This document shows positions 54,913 to 64,000 of a DNA stretch of 64,000 nucleotides, one piece after another. The notes below the pieces were generated by a model. That model saw only the letters and a program-made list of their open reading frames with translations. It was not told the origin of the DNA and did not search any database. Origin of the DNA: Penicillium oxalicum. Lineage: Eukaryota > Ascomycota > Eurotiomycetes > Eurotiales > Aspergillaceae. The stretch spans positions 1,054,001 to 1,118,000 of the forward strand of contig NC_064657.1 of NCBI RefSeq assembly GCF_001723175.1, read 5' to 3'. Both the position numbers and the translations under genes were made by a program. Positions within the stretch are counted from its first letter, which is position 1; the number at the start of each line of letters is the position of its first letter.

Positions 54913-55423
54913 TTTCAGCGAGTGTGACGCGGTCAGGCGCGAATGTCATGATGAACGCGCAGGTCTCGTCTGAAGCAGCTCCGCGGGAGTGCGGATGGTC
55001 TGTGCTCGAGCGATTCTCAATTCGGTTAGTCAGGCGGGAGGCCAGTCGCGCTACTCGGGTTGGCCCCACGCCCGGTCATGGCTTCTTTTGGTGCCTGACG
55101 GTGTGTTGCACAAGTGGTGTCACCTACCGAAGCAATGATTAACGCTTTAAGCTTGGTGGCACTTTGAAGAATAATCATCAAGGTTAACGTCTTATATGAG
55201 ACTAATGTGTGAGTTATTTATTAAAGTGGAAGTCGGTTCAAAGAGCATATCGCAAGTTCTAGAGGTTGGTCCTGCTTAGAATTACCTTATGGTTCTACCC
55301 GTCATATTGGCTTCCAGGCGTGATTCCTTATCTCCTTAACTCCGATGGCTCATCACGTGAGGCTATCCCCCTCCCCCGCATTTTCTGCCAGGGCCCGGAG
55401 TTCCTGCCGATACACTTGGACTA
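54913..55423. other. Divergent promoter, Mis18-like / threonine aldolase
   Basis: 511 bp between divergent starts, A/T-rich around 55140-55330. No gene or repeat seen. Confidence 0.5.
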
Positions 55424-56806
55424 ATGACTCGTTCACTACACACCTTGTCGAGGAGTTTGGGAAGGTTCAGATCGTCCCTCGCCCCAAGAGCAAAATATCA
55501 GATCCGAAATTTTACAATGACATCCACAAGTTCTTCGGCCACAGTGGCAATTCCAGCTGTCAATGGCGAGACCACTTGGCACGGGGCTGGAGCCGCAGAG
55601 TTTGATATGCGCAGTATGGCACCCCTCGGAAACTCAATGCAAGAAACATGCTGATTTGTGATTGGTAGGCGACACCATGACGAAACCGACCCCGGCCATG
55701 CTGAACGCAATTTGCCAAACAACACTGCTGGACGATGTATTCAACGAGGACCCCACAACGAATAGCCTCCAAAAATACGTCGCCGAAAGAACCCGACATG
55801 AGGATGCGCTCCTAGTAATGTCAGGGACTATGGGCAACCAGGTTGCTATACGCTCTCACCTAGCACAACCTCCTTATGCTGTCTTGTGCGACCACCGATC
55901 ACATATCGTCTGCTATGAAGCAGGAGGCGTCAGCTTGTGGACGGGGGCGACGGTGCAGACCGTCATACCTCAAAATGGGATTCACCTGACACTGGAGGAC
56001 ATCCAGAAACACGCTGTACTCGACGACGACATCCACCACTGTCCCACCAAACTGATCAGTTTGGAAAACACTCTGAATGGATTGATCATGCCTCTCAGCG
56101 AAGCGCGACGTATCGTGGAATGGGCCCATGCCAATGATATCAAGGTACATCTGGATGGTGCTAGGCTGTGGGAGGCTGTGGTTTCGGGAGCTGGAAGTCT
56201 CTCAGAGTACGCTAGTCTCTTCGACAGTGTAAGTCTCTGCTTCTCGAAAGGGCTGGGAGCGCCAATCGGCAGCATCATTGTCGGATCCCAACAATTTATC
56301 AAGAAGGCGCGCTGGTTCCGCAAGTCTATTGGTGGCGGCGGCCGCCAAACTGGCATTCTTGCTGCCGCCGCCCGTGTGGCTCTTGAAGAAACCTTCGGGA
56401 CAGATGATCAGGGCAAGACCGGAAAGCTTGCTGCAACACACGCAAAGGCTCAGGAGGTGGCGGAGCTATGGACTAGCCGTGGAGGAAAATTGCAATACCC
56501 CGTGCATACCAACATGGTCTGGCTGGACCTGCAAGCTTCTGGTGTGGGCCCCAATGACCTAACTTCCATCGGCCAAGAACAAGGTCTGCAATTACTTGGT
56601 AATCGAGTGGTCGTCCATTATCGTAAGTCCTGCCGGGTTCAATATTTCCCGTTTTGACAAAAGACTGCCAAAGTATCACTAACTCGTCAACAGAAGTATC
56701 CGACGATGCCATTGCTCGGCTGGACAAGGTCTTTGATATTGCTCTTAAGGGCAGCTACCAGCGAAGCGAAGACATGAGAAAGGCATACGGAAGCAGTAAC
56801 CACTAG
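55424..56806 (+). CDS. Low-specificity L-threonine aldolase (PLP-dependent)
   Basis: Three exons (55424-55613, 55669-56622, 56694-56806) give 418 residues from the ATG at 55424, or 387 from the in-frame ATG at 55517. The first 31 residues, rich in Arg, Ser and Leu and without acids (MTRSLHTLSRSLGRFRSSL), look like a mitochondrial presequence. The second Met begins the conserved enzyme. Splicing restores FDMRSDTMTKPTPAML, the family N-terminus. Further hallmarks are GTMGNQVAI, HLDGARLWEAV and FSKGLGAPIGS, whose Lys forms the PLP Schiff base, and RQTGILAAA. The enzyme cleaves threonine (and allo-threonine) to glycine and acetaldehyde. The neighbours give no pathway. Alternative starts could target two compartments. 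Confidence 0.88.
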
Positions 56807-58115
56807 AGTTTGTCTGCCGCGACGAAGGCTGAGTATATGATTTTCATCCACACGAGTAGATTCAATATTGTCTAGAGTCTATGAACGATCTGCCTTGTAA
56901 CTCAAGGTCAAACAAATATATGTGTTCGTTACGAGATCAATCAGTCATACAACACCTGAGTACACAAAATAAGATTCCTAAGCTCACCCATGGTTGGTTG
57001 AGATTCTCTAGCGCCTTAGGAACGGTTGTCCAATCAATCTCGTCTATGGTGACTCAGTCAGCTTCAGGTACCGGAGCTCTTGATGCCTGAGGCAGTCAGA
57101 TTTTGAGCCTCGACTCTCGACTTCCAACATCTTTCTTCGTTCCTCAGACGACAACCTGACCAGCTGATGCTTTGGCTTTCACCCCTTCCATCCGTCACTC
57201 TGAGGCGACAAAATCATCAAGGCCTGCAGTTTAATGGACGTGGAAAGAGGGTGCCGGTCAAATTGTGTAAGTCAGAGCCTCGAATGCCTCAACCCAGATT
57301 CTTGAGGTCAAACCTGGGGGCAAGATTCAAGATGTGTGGCTGTGTCGCTGACCTGACCTCATATTCCCACAGAGACTTCTTCATTTCACCTGAATCAACA
57401 CCTACAAATATCTGGACAGTCCTGCCTTGCGGCAATAAATGATACCGATCACAAATTAGCTGTGGATTTGCTAGGGCAGCAGCCTACAGCCCTGTGAAGG
57501 CGAACAGCCAGACCCCGGGCCTGCTTCAAGCTCACTATCTCCCCATCGGTGGTCTCAACAAGGGCGGCTGAGCCATTCTTTCGTCTGAAATTACTCGCAA
57601 CACCCCTCTCCTATTCAGCCCGCCACTGTTCACACAACTGCCCGCGGAGTGACGACTCGGTCCATTGGTAACCTGTCGAGAGCACGTTCCCAAATCGCTG
57701 TACTGCAATTACAACACCGGGTGATTTCTACATTGCTGTGTTATCACCGCCAAAACTCATATACTGTGTGCACTCTGGCATCTTCAATTTTCACCTCTTC
57801 CAAATCTCATTGTGTTATTGTGCCAGTACACACAGGTGGTCGCCGTGTTGACTGACCTATTGTACTAATTCTACCCGCTTCAAAGGTATATAACCCTGGA
57901 CCCTACGGACTCTGGAGTGCTTGTGGTCTCTGTTACTCACTGGCCACCTAATAGGCCTGATTCTTGTGTATTCATGATCATCACGTTCAATACCCCCATT
58001 TCCTTTCACTTCAGATACCCCACTTCATTGCGGTCCACAGTAGTCTTGCACTTCTTTCCTTCTTTCTTCTCCATAGCACTCTGATTTTTCAGCAACATCG
58101 AATATCTCAACCATC
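56807..58115. other. Intergenic, promoter of the FHA kinase
   Basis: 1.3 kb with short open frames only. The right end contains the TATA element listed separately and a pyrimidine-rich leader. No RNA gene or repeat seen. Confidence 0.5.
57887..57893 (+). promoter_or_regulatory. Candidate TATA box of the FHA kinase gene
   Basis: TATATAA, 223 bp before the ATG at 58116 and followed by a C/T-rich leader. Motif-based only. Confidence 0.4.
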
Positions 58116-61100
58116 ATGGAAGCCACGCAGGAATCAACACAACCATGCGCGGATCCTCGCAGAATGGGCCTCGACAATTCCGGGCTTCATGAGCAGGATT
58201 TGGCCGACATCATATGCATCCTTCACCCAAACTCTCACGCAGCACATGATGCGGTAGCAGCGACTGCCACTAGGGGCACCCAGCATATTCTCCAGCAGGA
58301 TGTACTGGATTACGAGCAGTCCGAGACAGCGGCCCTTGACATTGCTCTAAGGTTGTCCTCGCAGGTTTGTGACCTAGGTGTCGGCTTTTGCTTTGGTCGC
58401 AACCCTACCCGATGCGATGTTCTCCTCGCTGTGAATGATCAAGCCAAGCGAGTCTCCAACACGCATTTTCGGATCTATCTCACGGGAGATGGTATCATCA
58501 TGTTACAGGATACCTCGACCAACGGCACGATTGTAGACAACTGTCGTCTTCGAAAAAACCAAAAAGAAAACAGCAGAATGCTCACCAATGGCTCCGTGAT
58601 TCAAGTGGTGGCCGGTGATCAGGGGTCTGACGAAGTTCGCTTCGTGGTTCGAATTCCGTCACGAGAAGGGTTCGCCCTGCAGTATACCCAGAACATCCTC
58701 CGTTACTTTGAACGCGTGCAGAAGGCGGCAGGTGCCTTACAGCTGAAAAATCGCAATGCTCCAACTACTTCTTCCTTGTCATGGTCCGTCGCCAACACCT
58801 ACGGTATGCATTGGACTGGAGGCTCCGTCTATAACGTGACTGGTCAAATCGGGAAGGGTGCTTTTGCCACAGTCTACAAACTGGCTACCAAACAGCATGG
58901 AGCCATCTACGCGGCGAAGGAGTTGGACAAACGGCGCTTCATGAAGAACGGAATTTTGGACCAGAAGGTCGATAATGAGATGAAAATCATGCGAGACTTG
59001 CAACACGTAAGTTGTCCCCTCCCAACGCTGATGAAAGTTTGTCCCATGGCATCTTTCACTGACGCTCACTTTTCTAGCCTAATATTGTACAATACATCGA
59101 TCATCACGAGTACGATCGCTGGATTTACATCATCATGGAATACGTTCCAGGTGGTGAACTGTCCACATACCTTTCGAGTCATGGCAAGATCGCAGAGGAC
59201 ATGGTGAGAACGATCGCCCGCCAACTGCTACGAGCTCTGCATTATCTTCACAAGCGGCGCATCACCCACCGTGACATCAAACCGGACAATATTTTGATCG
59301 CGTCTCTGGATCCGCTCCGAGTCAAACTTTCCGACTTCGGCTTGTCCAAGGTTACGCAAGAGGAGACCTTCTTGAAAACTTTCTGCGGAACCCTTCTGTA
59401 TTGTGCGCCAGAGGTGTATCCCGACTACGAGACATACCGTCGAGGCGAATTCCGCAAGAGACGCCGTCTTGGTGACCCGTAAGTTGCGTGCCTACGCATC
59501 ATCGTTGGATTTGGCTGATCATTTACTAGACCTCCAAAGACATCTCCGTACAGTCAGTCCGTGGACATGTGGTCTCTCGGTGCGGTGCTCTATCACATAC
59601 TCTGTGGAGTTCCCCCCTACTCTGGACGTGCAGAAGATCGGGGTGTGGCCATGCTCCGTAGTATCATGGAGTCGGAGGCTGATTTTGACGTCTTGCGGCG
59701 TGAGGGCGTGTCAGAAACTGGCGTGGACTTTGTGGCTCGACTGTTGAATCGCGATCCTTTCTCTCGGCCCACAGAGAAACAATGTTTCCAACACCCTTGG
59801 ATTGCCGATGTTCCTGACGTCGATGAGTACGAAGAGGACGACATATTGACTGATGTGCGCGACGCACTTTCGGTGATAGGAGAAGCCGAGGAGGAGCTTG
59901 ATGCGTCACAGCTGTCGATCCACGAAGAGGCGGAGTACACCCTTTCTGCGGGCGAAGAAGAAAGTGAGAGCAGTGAAGCTCTTGCCAAAAAACCGCGCAT
60001 CGAATACATTGCCCAGGACATTCGATACCCATCCCTTCCGAAGATTGAAAGCTTCCAGGATGGTCAGATAGTTGCCGAGACCCATGCCAGACGGCTCTTC
60101 GGCGAGGTCACTTCATCCGCCTTGCGAAGTTCTTACTGTCTGGGACACACAGGGTCGTTGGAGGAAGAAAATGACTATGACCACGAGGAGTTCTTATCCT
60201 CAGGCGAATCCGTGAGTGACGAACGTAGCGTCTACTCGATCATATCTCTTCCCGAGCATCCAGTCGGAGGAGTTGCGCCGAGCCTCATGGGCGCAGAGGG
60301 TCTCGTCGGACGGCTGAACATGAATTCGTCGCACCCTGCTTACCCTGCTCAAATGACGCCGTTTGTGCATATTGGTTCACGACAGACCAGTCCCGGCCTC
60401 TTCCCAACCAACGTGTCTACCGACTTGGCGATCGGCCGAGACACCCCGCGTGTAGGGGCTCCGCTATCTTCCAGTGCCAGTGAAATCACTCCAAAGGCGC
60501 CAAAAGTCTCGCGTCGGATTGACCTTGAACTGCCCGAGACCGCTAGCGAGCGTTCAGACAGTAGTGCGCCTGTGAGTCGCGCTCAATCTGCGAATCCCCC
60601 AGAGGCACAGGCACAGGCGGATTACGATGTGAATTTGGCGACCACTTTGGATGCGCAGACGGGTCAAGTTATTTTGGACCACATGCGGTCTGCAGATGAA
60701 GAACCGTCAGAACCCGTTGTTCACAAACAGCCTGACGGTCCTGGACTTGCTCTCAGCATGCCGGCTACGGAGTTCGCCAAGCCTCCCAAGTTGCTGGGCC
60801 GGTTGAAGAGCCTGCCAGGGTCGATGCTCGATCTCAAAATCCGCCTAGAAGACCGGATGACTTCGTGGGGTCGGGGCCCCAATGCTACGATCCGCCATCC
60901 TGACAATTTGGACGTGCGTATTCCAGCCTACGCTCTGGAAATCACCTTTTGGGCCCCCGGTCTTGAACGGCGCATTGCGGAGGGTCAAGATTGGACGCAA
61001 GTTCCCGGTGTGATGGCCGTCCTCTCCACCAAAACCAGCAAGTGTATCTGGGTCAACGATGTCCCCTTGCGCAAGGGAGGCCCCGATGGTCTGCAATTCG

Positions 61101-61312
61101 GTAAACTCTATACAGGTGATATCATCACTATTTACAAGCACCGAGACAATGGAGAGTTCTTGCAGTTGAAATGTGAATTCTACCACGGAGAGAGCGCCCA
61201 GCCTCGACCGGAGGGCGAGACTGGTTTCGTGGTGCGCCAAGCTCTCGTGAGCAAGTCCGACAGCTCAAACCGCCAGCCTGTCCGATCACAGCGTTTAAAG
61301 ACGGCTGTCTGA
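58116..61312 (+). CDS. FHA-domain serine/threonine kinase, RAD53/CHK2 type with second FHA-like domain
   Basis: Three exons (58116-59006, 59078-59478, 59530-61312) give 1024 residues. The N-terminal FHA domain (about 85-175) has FGRNPTRCDV, NTHFRIY and DTSTNGTIVDN. The kinase domain follows, with IGKGAFATVYK, AAKEL (K268), HRDIKPDN (D363), DFGLSK (D383), CGTLLYCAPE and SVDMWSLGAVLY; the intron after LGDP falls between activation and substrate lobes. A long acidic, Ser-rich linker follows. A C-terminal domain (about 870-975) contains WVNDVPL and DIITIYKHRD and resembles a second FHA domain. FHA-kinase-FHA is the layout of yeast Rad53 (DNA damage checkpoint). Whether this is the Chk2 ortholog or a RAD53-like paralog cannot be decided here. 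Confidence 0.85.
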
Positions 61313-62391
61313 GAGTCTTGACGGAAATTTCAATGGAGCTGGTGGATAGTACGTGTCAGGCATGTTGACGCTGAAAGCTTGCGGTTCGGGCACGCACACA
61401 TTTCAATCTTCTATCTGGTCTCTGATTTTTGACGTTGTAATGCTTCTTTCCCCCGGAAACAGATTGACCAGCACCCAATGTATTATGAATAACATCCTCA
61501 AATGTTACTTTTGACCCGTAGCAACCTTGTGCCAACCATGTGGAGGGTAGTTCCCAGGTGGGCTTCGTCCGGATGCGGCCACCCGCCAAGTCGTGGAAAC
61601 ACAAATGGGTGATCTTCTATCTCACTCAGCCTGGACCATAACAGATAGAAAAAAAAAGCTTCCGAAATAATAATCCTGTCTTTTTTCTTTAGTTGGAATG
61701 GTCGGGCTCGACACACTCGTTGCCACTGGCCATCGCTCTACAATCGAGATGGAGGGAAGAATTGTCGGGTGTTTTTCGACGTCACAGCATTTTCGACGCG
61801 GATGAGCAAGAACTGAAAATTGTAGCCGTCGAAGTAACTCCCACGCCACATCGATCAAACAAGAATTCGTATTATGCCGCGTGTCTTTGAGACTGATTCA
61901 TGCTGGGTCAACTGTTCCACACTTTCCCTGTAACGGCCATCCAGGCTGTGTGGGTTGGGCCTGCCTTCCAAGTACGTGGAGGTACCTTTTCTGTTTGCGG
62001 CATCACCGACGCAGGGAGGCATCCTCTCCACCAGAATCTGCCACGGGATGAAACGCCCCTTGAGGATGGACCGGGTCTCGGTCAAATCGTGGCTTCGATG
62101 TTACTCGTACCTATTTCTCAACTCCAGCCCTGAGCTGCTCTTGCTGAACCTGTGGTCGCGCTCTCTCTCAGTCATCCCTTCCCACTGCCGCGTCGTGCCT
62201 GTCTGTGGTCATCTACGCGGTTTTCTCGTCTAGGACTCTCGAGATCAGCGCCTTGCCAGCTGTGAGCGGTGGAATTCTCACAGTGCAAACTTGTGTAGAA
62301 AGGTGCGGTTTGTCAACCCACTCTGAAGAAATCATCCGATTGCCAAGTCGACATCTCCCACTCCCATCGATCTCGTCCAACGCCAGCCCCG
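61313..62391. other. Intergenic, promoter of the GT34 gene
   Basis: 1.1 kb with several short open frames on both strands and no domain. An A8-9 run occurs near 61649-61657. No RNA gene or repeat recognised. Confidence 0.5.
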
Positions 62392-63859
62392 ATGTCATTA
62401 TCGCGATCACCCTCTCCCCATCGGGGTGGAGGGTGGTCCAGCCCAGGCTTGACACCTGGCAGCGGTGTCTCTTCTCCGCGTGGATTCTCGCCCATGGCCA
62501 GGGCTTTCGACGGTGTCTCGTGGAATGCGGCAAAAGTCACGGACGACGATGCGCGCAAGTACCCATCTTTCACCACGCGTAACAATGGGTTCTTTTCGCG
62601 ACAAAAACGGAGAATCTCTGCGCGAATCCCGAGCTTTCGTGGGAGGGCGCCGGGTAAAGGGTATGTTGACAAGGATGTTTATGGCCGAGGCGTGTTACAT
62701 CCTATGGGTGCCTGGAGGTCTCTGGGCCTGTCAGCATGGTTCAGAATAATCTTGCGACGCGGGAAAATGAAACTTCTTTTGGGGCTTTTGCTCCTCTGGT
62801 TGGGTTACTTGCTTCTTTGGTCAAGTGAGTCATTCGTCTCAGCATGTCGCACTGTCGCACTATGTGCAGCAATATCAATCAGGGGAAAGGCCTAACAGTA
62901 GCTCTGCTTTAGCGATTGTTCAACTCTGCCGTGGGTCACCACTGGGTGGAGGATCTAAATTCGTGATTATCCTCGCATCCAATGTCGAGGGAGGCGTCAT
63001 GGAATTGAAGGGCGCACGCGAATGGGCTGTCGAGCGGAATAGCATTCGCAACAAGCGCAAGTACGCCAACCGATGGGGATATAAACTCGAAATCGCCAAC
63101 ATGCTCGCCAAGAAACGCTACTCTCATGAATGGCGCGAGAGCTGGGAGAAAGTGGACGTGATCCGTGAAACGATGCGGAAGAATCCCCAAGCTGAATGGT
63201 TCTGGTGGCTGGATCTCAACACGTGGATCATGGAGTCTCGCACCTCGTTACAAGATCACATCTTCAACAATCTCGAGTCTCACGTCTATCGCGATATCAA
63301 CGAGTACAATCCATTGAATATCACGCATCCACCGCCAGAATTCTATCTCGATGAGCTTGAACGAACACTCGCCACCGACAGCGGTGCGGAGACCCTTCAT
63401 CTTCTCTTGAGTCAAGATTGCTCTGGGTTCAACCTGGGCTCATTTTTCCTTCGTCGCTCAGTCTGGACTGAGCGCTTACTCGATACCTGGTGGGACCCCG
63501 TCATGTATGAGCAGATGCACTCACGATGGGAGCACAAAGAGCAAACCGCACTCGAATACATCTACCAGAGTCAGCCCTGGGTCCGCAATGGTGTGGGCTT
63601 CCTACCTCAGCGCCGAATCAATTCGTTCCCACTCGGTGCCTGTGGCGATGAGAACAATCCCGCATTCCATTACCAAGAGGCGGATCGGGACTTTGTGGTC
63701 AATATGGCTGGGTGCATGTTTGGACGGGATTGCTGGACAGAGATTTATACGTACCGTGCCATCAGCAGGGAGCACAATCGGTCGCCCTGGGATGGGGTTT
63801 ACAACTGGATCAATTCTGCTCGCGCACAGCTCTTTGGATATGTGCCGGAGGTGGAATGA
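62392..63859 (+). CDS. GT34 mannosyltransferase, Mnn10-like
   Basis: Two exons (62392-62824, 62913-63859) give 459 residues. A basic cytosolic N-terminus of about 125 residues precedes one transmembrane segment (MKLLLGLLLLWLGYLLLW), making a type II Golgi protein. The intron falls just after this segment. The luminal domain is the galactosyltransferase GMA12/MNN10 family (PF05637): FVIILASNVEGG, WGYKLEIAN, YSHEWRESWEKVDVI, EWFWWLDLNTWIMES and DCSGFNLGSFFLRRS. The metal-binding motif reads D-L-N where many GT34 enzymes have D-x-D; the same form occurs in some Mnn10-like proteins as I recall. The role is alpha-1,6-mannan backbone elongation on N-glycans in a Golgi complex. It is the last gene in the window. 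Confidence 0.88.
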
Positions 63860-64000
63860 GTTCTATTTCGAGAGAATGGTTCTGCATTTGACTTTTTCTG
63901 CGTTTGTTGTATTGTGGTTTTTTGTTTTGAATTATTCCCGTCTTCCTGGCCAGGAAGATTCCCAATTAGGATTGCTATAGAATTAGTATTTATAGACACT

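Noticed and set aside
1..64000. CRISPR arrays, insertion sequences or viral genes
   Set aside because: No regularly spaced repeats, transposase, integrase or viral protein is recognisable. The sequence is eukaryotic.

Overview
The window is nuclear DNA of a filamentous ascomycete. Short GT-AG introns of about 47-165 nt with CTGAC/CTAAC-type branch sites, dense bidirectional coding, and families such as Zn2Cys6 regulators, GT34 mannosyltransferases, DUF3659/LEA proteins and GPI-anchored Ser/Thr-rich wall proteins point to Eurotiales, probably Aspergillaceae (Aspergillus/Penicillium type). This placement is an inference from gene content; species is not determinable here. I reconstructed exon structures by hand from splice signals and frame.

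Layout. 1-8.7 kb: the 3' end of a secreted acid phosphatase, a repeat-rich GPI-anchored wall protein (-), a Zn2Cys6 regulator (+), and a head-to-head pair of paralogs of an unrecognised family. After a 3 kb gene-free stretch, 11.7-17.9 kb holds an LTA-synthase-like membrane sulfatase and a seven-exon MFS transporter. 18.5-22.1 kb holds a convergent pair, a URC4/DUF1688 uracil-catabolism gene and an aldehyde dehydrogenase. Each has GATA-factor sites upstream and each carries one single-base frameshift. 22.7-28.8 kb is one large gene for an RNA-helicase-type ATPase with CCCH, NFX1-type and RZ-type zinc fingers. 30.5-31.1 kb is a small conserved protein, followed by a 4.7 kb gene-free stretch.

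35.8-47.2 kb: a giant DUF3659/LEA repeat protein (also with one frameshift), a GNAT acetyltransferase, a mitochondrial thiamine-pyrophosphate-type carrier divergent from gamma-butyrobetaine dioxygenase (carnitine synthesis), and a monothiol glutaredoxin of the Grx3/4 (GrxD) type with an exact SreA-type iron motif upstream. 48.2-63.9 kb: a Rex1-like RNA exonuclease, an MCT-like MFS transporter, a Mis18-like centromere protein with a long AT-hook tail, a threonine aldolase with a possible mitochondrial/cytosolic double start, an FHA-kinase-FHA protein of RAD53 type, and a GT34 Mnn10-like mannosyltransferase.

Most genes are conserved housekeeping or accessory loci, and no biosynthetic cluster or mobile element is recognisable. 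The most interesting leads are the divergent unknown paralogs, the GATA-rich URC4/ALDH pair, the CCCH/NFX1/RZ helicase, the SreA-type site at the glutaredoxin gene, and three one-base frameshifts that look like sequencing errors but could be real.
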